Source: Nitrospira sp.
GTDB lineage: Bacteria; Nitrospirota; Nitrospiria; Nitrospirales; Nitrospiraceae
Reading direction: 5' to 3'
DNA length: 24,477 bases
Assembly: GCA_030456405.1 (NCBI GenBank)
Contig: JAKDNQ010000009.1
Location: 1 to 24,477, forward strand
Positions 13,252-21,416 of this stretch are shown one piece after another. Made by a program: the position numbers and the translations under genes. Each line of letters begins with the position of its first letter. Position 1 is the stretch's first letter. Below the pieces are notes generated by a model. That model made no database searches and had not been told where the DNA came from. It worked only from the letters and a program-made list of their open reading frames with translations.

Positions 13252-16200
13252 CTAATCAATCAGAAAATCTGGGCTCAGATGACTCCGGTTGGAAAGGCTC
13301 GCTGCGTCGGCGCCTTTTCCTCTAAACTCGACGCCCCTGACATGTCCTTTCGCATACTCCTTAAATGCTGTTATTTGGCCGCGCTCTAATTTGGCTCCAG
13401 GCCCACTCTTGGCCTCAATGATCCTCAGTTCTCCGGCCCCCGTTCGCGTAACTAGATCAGCGACAAACTCTGCCTTGAGCACCTTATTCAAGAATGGATC
13501 GAAGTAGTAGACGATCACCTTTGTTTGTGAAGCGAGAATCGTCTCCCCTCTTTTGATTGCTCTTAACGCGGCTCTTACCTGACCAAGTATTCCCTTGAAC
13601 CTATTCTCACGTAGATTTTTGTTTCCTTGGGACTTTTCAGACCTGCTTGTAGATTTGGGCTTACCAGACTTACTTTTTGTGAGCGGATCTTTGACAAACC
13701 GACCCTTGGCGTCGATAGCCCTTCCTGCTCGATTCCGTCTAACGCCCGGAGACGTGCCCTTTCCTCCGCCGCTTGCGCTGCCAGGCTTTCCTGCGAACAG
13801 CGATCCCACTTGCCCGATAGCGGCGCCAAGGGAGTTTCTGGCCTCTTCTATTTCCGGCACGCCTTCGCCATAAGATAGTCCTCCAGCCGTAATGACCTGA
13901 GCTACGACATCAATAAAGCCGAGGGTATTCTTTGCGATCTCATAATCTATAGCCGTATAAGTATTTTGCTCGTACTCAATTTCTTTCGCCAGTTGAGCGC
14001 GGCGTTCTGCTGCGCTCTGCTCACCTTCGCCCCCCATTCCGTAGAGTTCCCACTCACTAGTAAGCCCCTCATCCGTCCAAGGTCCGACTGCTCCCGCCTT
14101 GAATCCTGCCAAGGTTTCGTAATTGCGTGGGTCATTCGGGTCTTCAGGATTTGGGAAAGGGGTATCTAGCGGCTGTTGTGCCCTCTTCCGTTGAATCTCA
14201 GCCATCTGCGACGCGGTGTATTCAGGCGGTCCATCGCTATTTCCTGTCGAATCGATCAGAGCAGTTGGCCGGTTTTGAGCATACACATATCTGTTGACGC
14301 CATCACTAACGCCGATCCGATCCGCCGCCGTCCACCTCCCCAACCAGGTCGCGTAATACCTCGCCGAGTGATAATTCAGTCCTGTTTCTTCATCCCGCTC
14401 TTTGCCCGTATAGCGATACCGTTTCGGACTGACCTCCACGCCACTCCGAACAGCCTGATAGGACGTGCTGCCATAGGGGTGATATTCCTCGTATGAAATC
14501 ACCGCCGCTTCGTCATCAAGCTCCAGAGACGCTGAGCCTAAGTGATTGCCGAGCTGGTAGCGAACAAGTGAGGGGTGAGGCGTAAGGGGTGAGGCGATGT
14601 TGAAAGTCGCGGTTTCAACAAGCGCGATGCGCTGCTTGCCGTCCATGACATGCAGCGTCTCACGCTCCAGCGTGACCGCCTGCCCTGAGCCTGCCGAAGG
14701 TGGCTGCCCTGATCCTGTCGAAGAGTCGTATTCGCGGTAGATCTCGAAGCCGCCAAGGTAGATTCGCTCGTGCATACGCGTCGCGGTCGCTCCTGCTACT
14801 GCCACACGTTCCGTGACTTTGCGTACGCGCTGACCTGCCGCGTCGTAGACGTACCAGGTCGTCTCAGGCGTTCCGGCATTGACCATTTGCCGCGAGCTGG
14901 CTTGCAACTGGTCTTGAAAATCCCACTGCATCAAGGGCAGATGCGGCATCCGCGTCATGTTGCCGTGGATGTCATGGGTGTAGGGCTCGTTGATGGGTTG
15001 GTTTCCATTGGGGTGAACGACCGTGCTGCTGAGGCGATTGCTTTGTTTTTCTAGCTCGATCAAGCTTATTTCTTCATAGGCATAGGCGCGAGTCCAGCTT
15101 CCTCCGTTGGCCTGGTGAATCAGGCGCAGGAAATTGCCGACTCCGTCGTACTCATACTGCTCTGTATACCGTCGCATCGCCTGCCCATCGTGCGGATGCG
15201 GCAACCGGATGCGGCCTTCGTCGTTCCAGTTGGTCTGCAGCGCGATAGCCTGGCCGATGTGCTCGCGTCCCGTGGCGGCAATCAAGCGATAGATGGCGTC
15301 GTAGATATAATCCGCGTGTGGCTCGACCACTTGGTTGTTGAAATAAATCGTCTGCTGCGCGTCGTCGCGGAGGTCGGTGATGTTACCAACGGGGTCGTAG
15401 ACGTAGGAGAGATCCTGGACCAGCCGTTCGTTCACCGAGAACCCCAACCTCGTCGTGGTAAGGTGGTTGAGCCGGAAGGTCTCGCGGTCGTAGCGGTATT
15501 CGGTGCGGACGTTGTTGCCGTAGTCGATCAGTATGCGTTGGCCCTTGGCGTCGTAGTCAATATCGTTGACGAAGGTCGTCGAGGCGTCTGCCCCGCGCAA
15601 ATTTATGTCGACCCGTTCCAGCAGATTGGCTTCGTTGTAGGTCGGATGGATGCGACTGTTATCAGGCGTGGTCAGTATCATCGGCCGGTTGAGGGCGTCG
15701 TAGCGCGTTGTGGCGGTAAAGATTTCTGTCTCCAGCGCCGGGCTGCCGGACCAGTTAGGGGTTATGTGGTAATCCGACACGAGCTGCCGCGTACCGCTTG
15801 CCAGACTGCCCTTGAAGTCGTATGCCTCGCTGGTCACGATGCCGGCGCTGTCGAACACCCTCAAGACCCGAGTACGAAGATTGAGCGCCTGGTCGTTGAC
15901 TTGCCCCTCGCCGTACTCTGTCCGCCCAAAGATGATTTCGCCTGGTGGATTCTCTGGATCGCTACCCTGCACGAAGCTGCGCACAGGCCGGCGTAGGGCA
16001 TCGTACTCGGAGCGGAAGACATGGCCGCGGCTATTCCAGGATCGAATCGGCTTGCCTGCCACATCGTTCAGCATCCAATGCTCGCTGGCCTCCATGCTGG
16101 CCGAGTGAATCTGAGTGCTCAGCATGTCGTAGTCGTAGCGCATGACGATGCGGCCGAGCGGGTCGGCCGCCTGCACGATCGCATCGCGCACGGCACGCTG

Positions 16201-19200
16201 ATTGCCTTCGATGTCCAGCTCGACGCGAGTAGGATAGCTTTCGTCCACGGTCACGCCATCGCGCTCGAAGCGGTTGTGGGCAATGGTCAAGAACGCTCGG
16301 CCCAGAGTGTCTGAGTGTGCAACCGTGGGCGTGTTCGCATGCACGGCGGTCTTCTCCGCAGCGGAGCGCTCGCGGGTTCCCAACTCGCCGTCGATGCGTC
16401 GGGCGTGCCAAGTGGGCAGATAGTCCCCCGTTGGCAACCGACGAAAGAAGTCACCGACCTTGATGTCATCCGCCGGGTCCGCAATCAATACCGTGTCATT
16501 GACGTCCCAACTTTCTTGCCGCCAAGGATCGAAGATCACTTTTTCCCAGGTATGGTTCGGATGCAGCGTGGCAACCACGCGCTCGACGGGATCGTAGAAG
16601 ATGACGGGGCTGACTCCGATCCGCACGTCGAATTCGTGACGATGGGTATCGGTAAAGAACGGCTCGTACTGGCGGACCGGCTTCCCCTTGTTGTTGAAGA
16701 CCGTCCAGCCGCTGCCGACCCAGCGCGGGCTCACGTCAATCGCGGTCATCACTGGTTGGCCATCAGCGCCCACAATGATTTCCCCATTGTCATCGCGTTG
16801 GGGGACGGGGCCAGGTTCGGCCTGGATCTTCTTCTGGATCTCCCGACCAAATCCGTCGGAGTAGGAAAAACTGTGTTGAATTCTGGTTTGCATGCCGGGT
16901 GCGACGGTGTCATGGGTTTCGCGCGCGAGTGTGTAGACGACGGCAGGCTGCGGCTCTTGTTGGTCCTGCGTACGCGAATAGGCGAAGAGATCGTAAACGA
17001 GCCGACTCGTCGCACGCTGGAGGATTGCGTGTGGATCGGTAAACGGCTCTTCCAGGTGCGACAGCACGGTCTCGTCCGGCAAGTCGGGAACGAAGTCTTC
17101 CAACGAGTCCCCCTCAATCGTGGCTGGCGGCGGTTTGCCCATCAACGCCGTGCCCACCACCATGCCCAACACATCAAAGCTCACTGCGGTGCGGTTGCGG
17201 TTGGGATCCATCATCAAATGCGGCTGGAGTATGCGATAGTCGATCGCGGGAGCAATGTCATCGCTGTTCTCCTGCCGTTCGCCCGCTGTCAGTCGATTAT
17301 CCAAGGCATCGCGAGTTTCAAGCATCAACAGGTCGTACCGGTCGTAGGTGACGACGCTTTCAGTACTGACTGCATCGGTATGGAAGGGATCGCGAAACCG
17401 ATGCGGTAGGAAGAAATGCTCGCGGGCGTGAGCAAGCTCTACCTGCGCCGTATCATCGGTACCGGGCGACAGGAACATCCGGCCAGACGAGATCCACCAA
17501 TTGTCGTCACCGTCGCTCTGCACATAGCGGCCTTCGTCTTGGAGCATCGTGTCGGTGACGCGGTCGCCGTAGACCTGAGTAATCAGGCTCGGGGTGAAGG
17601 CAAGCTTATAGCTTTCGCCGGGCAGGGCGAGGGATTCGGCGGCGCCCAAGGGCAACAGCGCAAGCGGGTTGTTTTGGGCGGCACCGAAGTCGTTCGGGCG
17701 GTACCGCGTGCTGACGTGTTCGATCAAGCGACGTTGTAATACGCCCGAGGTCGGATTTGCTTCGTACGCGATAGTCACTGCGCCCGAACCGGCGTTCAAT
17801 AGATCCTCTAGCCTGTAACGGCCTTGGCCGGTCGGCAGCGGTACCTCGGTCAACTCAAAGGTTTGGGATTCGCTGGGGAGCGGCGTGCGGTAATCGTCTA
17901 CCGTATTGATGGCGTTGGTCACTTGGTTCTCGGTGTACGTGATCAAGATCTGGGTTTGCTTGGCACGGTCTTCCGTTTCCTCCAACGTCGCGTCTGGTTG
18001 CCGTCTGCCGTACCCGATGGCGGCTTGTTTCAACACATTGCCGAAGTTGTCCACCTCCAAGGTCACGGCCTGCTGAATGCGCGGGTCCATCGGATTGCGC
18101 TCGTAGTGATAGCTCAGTGCTTCGCGGGCATGGGTGAAGAACAGCGCGTGACGGTTCGGGCCGCGAGTTTGCAGCATTCGAATCGTGAAGTTTTGCTCGG
18201 TGACGGTGTAGGGATGCGGCGCTTCGTCCGTCCCGTCCAGAGCATACACTTCTTGGCGCAGCATCGACCCTTTCAGCGCGCGGCAGGCTTCGCGCTCTTC
18301 GTCGACAGTTAGGCCGGTCGGCAAGATGGTGTCGTCAAGCAGCAGCGCTCTCGCTTCCGGATCGGTCAGGTCCGGTTCTCGGTAGTATTCGCCACGGTCT
18401 TGCGCGTCCAGCAACCCGGCGAAAAAGTCCGACACATGGTCCCGCCCGAGATAGAGACCCGTATGGAACCAGGTCTTCGTGTGAACCGGCGGTACGTGAG
18501 AGGCTTCGTCGATGTTGTCGCTGACAGGGAAGGTATCGCTCTGACTGAGCGACGCGAATTCTTCCGTATCAAATTGCTCGACCAGGCCGAAGCCTCGGAA
18601 TTCTCGCTCGATGCCGTCGAAATACCCGTGGTGGTAGGTATAGCGGCTGACGAAACGATTGCGGCTGATGCGATCGAATGTTTCGACGCGTTCGACGACA
18701 TGTACCGGGAACGGCAGTTTCGTGATCCAAGGCTGGCCGGCGAGCTTGTCTTGCACATAGAACTTGGTCGACGGCGCGTAGTGAACGACAGTTTCAGCGC
18801 CGAGGTTGTTCACAGATCGGACGAGCAGATGCGGCTTTTGGCCACCCATCAGATCGACGTAGCGCAGTTGGCGACCCACGTCACCCGGCAGCGGTGACGA
18901 CCAGACAAGGCAGGCAGTGCCGTTGCCAAGCAAATCGACCACGGTGACGGCTACGACATTGTCGATGGCCGGGAACCGGTTCAGGATGCGTGGAGGACTC
19001 CAGCCATTACCAGACTGATTGAAGTAGACCTGCACGCCGTTGTGCCCGAGATACAGAATATCGGTCACGCCGGAGCCGTCGATATCGGCCAAGCGGATGC
19101 GCTGTTGGTTGAACAGATCGGGCTGGTCGAACCACGGCGCGTTATCCATAGTGACTTTGGCTCCGAACTGCCCATAGCCCAAGTTTGGCCAGTAGCAGAC

Positions 19201-21081
19201 CTCGCCATTGCGAATACGCACGAGATCGGTGAGACCGTCGCCGGACATGTCCGCGAGGTGGATGGATTGCGTGGCGTCGGCGAACACAAGCGCTGGACCT
19301 TGTTCTTCGTCCAGGACTTTGCGCACCGTTTCGGGCGGGCCAAAGCCGTCTTCGGCCAAGGAGGGATACCAACAGAAGACCTCGTCCTCACTGATGAGAA
19401 TATCCGAGTGGCCGTCGCCGGTGAGATCCACAAACTTGAGATGCGGACTTGCCCAATCCACCACAGGCAGTTGCATGAAGGGGGTGAAGGGTTCCCATCG
19501 CTCGTCGAGAGTGCGTTCGTAGAAGCCTGGCGTTGGACCTCCGAACTCGACAAGATCCAACTGGCCGTCGCCGGCGAGATCCAGGAGTTGCTGACGACCA
19601 CCGGCGATGGCTGCGAGGGATGGGCGCTCGGTCACCGTTTCGGTGGGTGCGAAGCGTGGCGTGATGACGCGCAGCGCTCCCTCTAGTCGCTCGTTGATCG
19701 GGCTGAGATTACGCTTGTAGAACCAGCCTTCGGCCTGTTCGGTCAAGACGCCGGACAGTCCTTCGCCATCGAGGTCCACCCATTGATAGTGGCTGCCGTC
19801 GAGGCCGTAGGGGAGATTTTCAAGGTTCTCTGCGTCGACGTCGCGTACCGTCTCGTCGATCGTGGGTTGCGTATACTCGAACTCAAGTGGCGGCAGAGAC
19901 TTTTCTAAATAGGCGCCGGCCGCTCTGCGTCTGTACCCTGATTGGGTGGCCGACAGCAGGAACGAGAAGATGGGGTTGCGCGGATCAGCAGGCGCGGCCT
20001 CGTAGGAATAGCTGAAGTCGGTCGAGCGCACGAGACAATTCTCGCCGACATCGGCTTCGTCGGGGAAGTGGTGGAACATCAAAACCCGCTGGCACAGACG
20101 GTACGTCCGTACTTCATAACCCGCGCGATAAGACGAAAATGGATCTGGACGTATGGGCCAGGACGTTGTTTCCTGGGGGACCGGCGCCTCAGTATCGTGC
20201 TCGCCGTAATCGAATACGACTTCAAACAGCCATTCGTCAGGAAGAGGCGTGACCGGTTGCGCTTCCGATAACACCGGAAAGTACGGCACGCGGTTGCCGT
20301 AGCGAATGTCTTTCAGGTTGCGGTTGGCGGCACGGGATTGCGGGGTGCGGTTTTTCTCGTGGACCTGGCCGAGATCGATATTTTCGGAGTTCTCTGCCTT
20401 GTAACCATAGGAGATGACGTTGCCTTTATCATCGTAGCTCTCACAGATGAGCCAACTGAAGATACGTGCCGGATCGGATGGATTTGCGATGCGGCTTTCC
20501 GCCGTCTTGCCGTACCAGGTTGTGATGTTGTCTTTGGAGATGGATCGCCAGAAGGTATCGCTAGGATCGGCCTGGTTGGTCCAGCGCTCGATGCGCGCGA
20601 ACAGTCCTTCGATACGGGGTCGGTAGCGATGGATATGATAATCCCGTCCATCCACGGTTCGAGGCGGCAACACCTCGCGCACCCATTCGCCGTCGACTTC
20701 CACAAGCCAAGGAACAAGGTCTTCAGCACCGGACAGTACGAATACATCGGACTCGTCGGAATCGAGATACTTAGGTAAGCCCTTATCGGTCTTGCGCGTG
20801 ATCGCCGGCAGAGACAAAGACCAGCCGAACCCAAAGGGGCCGTTCCCGGCGCCTGAGTCATAAGAAAGAGAGAGTTGTGGACCGAATCCCGAGCGGCCCG
20901 GTGAGGTCGCGATCGGCACAGTCATCGAACCCGTGCCAGTGACCGGATTCGCGGCGAACTTCTCGCCCATCCCGCGAATCGCGCCTCCGCCTTTGGGCAA
21001 CGACATGGCTGGAGGAGTGGCCTGGAATGAATCCTTCGGCGCTTCTTTGTTGCCGGTGTCGTTCGCTTTGGTGTCGGGCAC
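13252..21081 (-). CDS. TcB-TcC fusion: Rhs cocoon with C-terminal nuclease-like effector, 2609 aa
   Basis: In Tc toxins B and C form a hollow Rhs shell that holds a cleaved effector and docks on TcA; here they are one protein. Order: SpvB domain (from SLPKGGGAIRGMGEKFAANP, about 27-330); three FG-GAP/VCBS-like repeats (DLTGDGHSD, DMSGDGLTD, DIDGSGVTD, about 545-690); TcB mid domains (about 700-1050); YD/Rhs repeats (about 1680-2100); and the Rhs core (GNHLGSASLEL to IDSTGN, about 2180-2280). Arg2241, Asp2254 and Asp2277 keep the 13- and 23-residue spacing of the YenC2 autoprotease. The tail (about 2280-2609) has a Gly/Lys/Ser-rich linker, then a PD-(D/E)xK-like core (Asp2542, Glu2556, Lys2558, Gln2569). 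The start is GTG 21081 with AGGGGG 6 nt upstream; an upstream ATG at 21171 adds 30 unlike residues and lacks such a site. No immunity gene adjoins. Confidence 0.93.
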   Translation of the reverse strand: MPDTKANDTGNKEAPKDSFQATPPAMSLPKGGGAIRGMGEKFAANPVTGTGSMTVPIATSPGRSGFGPQLSLSYDSGAGNGPFGFGWSLSLPAITRKTDKGLPKYLDSDESDVFVLSGAEDLVPWLVEVDGEWVREVLPPRTVDGRDYHIHRYRPRIEGLFARIERWTNQADPSDTFWRSISKDNITTWYGKTAESRIANPSDPARIFSWLICESYDDKGNVISYGYKAENSENIDLGQVHEKNRTPQSRAANRNLKDIRYGNRVPYFPVLSEAQPVTPLPDEWLFEVVFDYGEHDTEAPVPQETTSWPIRPDPFSSYRAGYEVRTYRLCQRVLMFHHFPDEADVGENCLVRSTDFSYSYEAAPADPRNPIFSFLLSATQSGYRRRAAGAYLEKSLPPLEFEYTQPTIDETVRDVDAENLENLPYGLDGSHYQWVDLDGEGLSGVLTEQAEGWFYKRNLSPINERLEGALRVITPRFAPTETVTERPSLAAIAGGRQQLLDLAGDGQLDLVEFGGPTPGFYERTLDERWEPFTPFMQLPVVDWASPHLKFVDLTGDGHSDILISEDEVFCWYPSLAEDGFGPPETVRKVLDEEQGPALVFADATQSIHLADMSGDGLTDLVRIRNGEVCYWPNLGYGQFGAKVTMDNAPWFDQPDLFNQQRIRLADIDGSGVTDILYLGHNGVQVYFNQSGNGWSPPRILNRFPAIDNVVAVTVVDLLGNGTACLVWSSPLPGDVGRQLRYVDLMGGQKPHLLVRSVNNLGAETVVHYAPSTKFYVQDKLAGQPWITKLPFPVHVVERVETFDRISRNRFVSRYTYHHGYFDGIEREFRGFGLVEQFDTEEFASLSQSDTFPVSDNIDEASHVPPVHTKTWFHTGLYLGRDHVSDFFAGLLDAQDRGEYYREPDLTDPEARALLLDDTILPTGLTVDEEREACRALKGSMLRQEVYALDGTDEAPHPYTVTEQNFTIRMLQTRGPNRHALFFTHAREALSYHYERNPMDPRIQQAVTLEVDNFGNVLKQAAIGYGRRQPDATLEETEDRAKQTQILITYTENQVTNAINTVDDYRTPLPSESQTFELTEVPLPTGQGRYRLEDLLNAGSGAVTIAYEANPTSGVLQRRLIEHVSTRYRPNDFGAAQNNPLALLPLGAAESLALPGESYKLAFTPSLITQVYGDRVTDTMLQDEGRYVQSDGDDNWWISSGRMFLSPGTDDTAQVELAHAREHFFLPHRFRDPFHTDAVSTESVVTYDRYDLLMLETRDALDNRLTAGERQENSDDIAPAIDYRILQPHLMMDPNRNRTAVSFDVLGMVVGTALMGKPPPATIEGDSLEDFVPDLPDETVLSHLEEPFTDPHAILQRATSRLVYDLFAYSRTQDQQEPQPAVVYTLARETHDTVAPGMQTRIQHSFSYSDGFGREIQKKIQAEPGPVPQRDDNGEIIVGADGQPVMTAIDVSPRWVGSGWTVFNNKGKPVRQYEPFFTDTHRHEFDVRIGVSPVIFYDPVERVVATLHPNHTWEKVIFDPWRQESWDVNDTVLIADPADDIKVGDFFRRLPTGDYLPTWHARRIDGELGTRERSAAEKTAVHANTPTVAHSDTLGRAFLTIAHNRFERDGVTVDESYPTRVELDIEGNQRAVRDAIVQAADPLGRIVMRYDYDMLSTQIHSASMEASEHWMLNDVAGKPIRSWNSRGHVFRSEYDALRRPVRSFVQGSDPENPPGEIIFGRTEYGEGQVNDQALNLRTRVLRVFDSAGIVTSEAYDFKGSLASGTRQLVSDYHITPNWSGSPALETEIFTATTRYDALNRPMILTTPDNSRIHPTYNEANLLERVDINLRGADASTTFVNDIDYDAKGQRILIDYGNNVRTEYRYDRETFRLNHLTTTRLGFSVNERLVQDLSYVYDPVGNITDLRDDAQQTIYFNNQVVEPHADYIYDAIYRLIAATGREHIGQAIALQTNWNDEGRIRLPHPHDGQAMRRYTEQYEYDGVGNFLRLIHQANGGSWTRAYAYEEISLIELEKQSNRLSSTVVHPNGNQPINEPYTHDIHGNMTRMPHLPLMQWDFQDQLQASSRQMVNAGTPETTWYVYDAAGQRVRKVTERVAVAGATATRMHERIYLGGFEIYREYDSSTGSGQPPSAGSGQAVTLERETLHVMDGKQRIALVETATFNIASPLTPHPSLVRYQLGNHLGSASLELDDEAAVISYEEYHPYGSTSYQAVRSGVEVSPKRYRYTGKERDEETGLNYHSARYYATWLGRWTAADRIGVSDGVNRYVYAQNRPTALIDSTGNSDGPPEYTASQMAEIQRKRAQQPLDTPFPNPEDPNDPRNYETLAGFKAGAVGPWTDEGLTSEWELYGMGGEGEQSAAERRAQLAKEIEYEQNTYTAIDYEIAKNTLGFIDVVAQVITAGGLSYGEGVPEIEEARNSLGAAIGQVGSLFAGKPGSASGGGKGTSPGVRRNRAGRAIDAKGRFVKDPLTKSKSGKPKSTSRSEKSQGNKNLRENRFKGILGQVRAALRAIKRGETILASQTKVIVYYFDPFLNKVLKAEFVADLVTRTGAGELRIIEAKSGPGAKLERGQITAFKEYAKGHVRGVEFRGKGADAASLSNRSHLSPDFLID
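14571..14596 (-). repeat. 12-bp unit repeated at 14-bp period inside the Rhs-core region
   Basis: AGGGGTGAGGCG occurs at 14571-14582 and again at 14585-14596, preceded by a partial copy. On the coding strand it reads as CTCACCCC/GCCTCACCCC and encodes SPLTPHPSL, inserted between the Rhs core segments RIALVET and VRYQLGNHLGS, where other Rhs proteins have a short variable loop. It looks like intergenic-type simple repeat captured in frame. Confidence 0.7.
14683..14724 (-). repeat. Two tandem copies of a CCTGAGCCTGTCGAAGG-type interspersed repeat inside the Tc fusion
   Basis: Copies at 14683-14700 (CCCTGAGCCTGCCGAAGG) and 14707-14724 (CCCTGATCCTGTCGAAGA) are 24 bp apart and differ at three positions. 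They encode the in-frame insert TGSGQPPSAGSGQA between EIYREYDSS and VTLERETLHVMDG. This sequence type is, as I recall, a common dispersed repeat in many environmental bacterial genomes, usually between genes. Confidence 0.7.
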
Positions 21082-21087
21082 GGAGTA

Positions 21088-21093
21088 CCCCCT
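21088..21093 (-). promoter_or_regulatory. Shine-Dalgarno deciding the GTG start of the Tc fusion
   Basis: AGGGGG on the minus strand, 6 nt before GTG 21081. The upstream in-frame ATG at 21171 has no comparable site. Starting at the GTG also gives the short, polar N-terminus usual ahead of the SpvB SLPKGGGAI motif. Confidence 0.7.
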
Positions 21094-21160
21094 GTTTGGT
21101 TCACAGCGCAAGCTAAGGATGGTGAGCGTGCAGCCTCCTGGCTCATCATTGGCATGTTCT

Positions 21161-21205
21161 TGTATACGCACACAGCGGTTTGCTCTACTAGGGAAAGCCC
21201 TAGTA
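21161..21205 (-). promoter_or_regulatory. Candidate promoter and operator of the TcB-TcC gene
   Basis: A perfect 8-bp inverted repeat, TACTAGGG-AAAG-CCCTAGTA (21186-21205), lies upstream of a -10-like TATACA (minus strand, 21166-21161). If transcription starts about 7 nt after that box, the palindrome is centred near -41.5, the usual place for an activator that touches RNA polymerase at a weak -35, and indeed no good -35 is visible. The symmetry and size fit a LuxR/NarL-type regulator. The rest of the gene-free stretch 21082-21416 holds the fusion's leader, about 73 nt, and the mtaB promoter. Confidence 0.45.
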
Positions 21206-21377
21206 TTTAGTGGAAGTTCGCCTGGGGACGATTATGCTGACAAGATGTAGTCGGTTGTCCGTCAGTTTGTCATACCCTGTGGCCATGTGGCGGCTTCGTG
21301 GCACCGGAAGTATGCGTCAGGTTGTGTTGGAAGGGTTGGGGCACGAAGCGAGAGAAGTTACGACTCGCGCCAGATCC

Positions 21378-21407
21378 TTGCTCCTATCGCAAAGATCTCC
21401 CTATAAT
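21378..21407 (+). promoter_or_regulatory. Promoter of mtaB-miaB, apparently giving a (nearly) leaderless mRNA
   Basis: TTGCTC (21378-21383), an 18-nt spacer and a consensus TATAAT (21402-21407) end only 9 nt before ATG 21417. Transcription would start at about 21413-21416, within a few bases of the start codon. No Shine-Dalgarno is present before ATG 21417, which agrees with leaderless initiation. Confidence 0.6.
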
Positions 21408-21416
21408 GCCCCCGCT

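Noticed and set aside
12396..13259. Long open frame of 287 codons on the minus strand across the RelB-like/RelE genes
   Set aside because: It lies antisense to well-recognised TA genes and repeats one peptide only because it reads through the two 64-bp repeats; the transposase-like peptide is in another frame.
16315..17409. 364-codon plus-strand frame inside the Tc fusion
   Set aside because: It is antisense to the conserved Tc/Rhs coding sequence, with several similar shadows nearby.
21082..21171. 30-codon upstream extension of the Tc fusion from ATG 21171
   Set aside because: The GTG at 21081 has a good Shine-Dalgarno at 6 nt; the extension lies largely upstream of or around the likely transcript start.
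21210..21416. N-terminal extension of mtaB by 69 codons
   Set aside because: It is unlike any methylthiotransferase, crosses the best promoter of the region, and the family N-terminus begins at ATG 21417.
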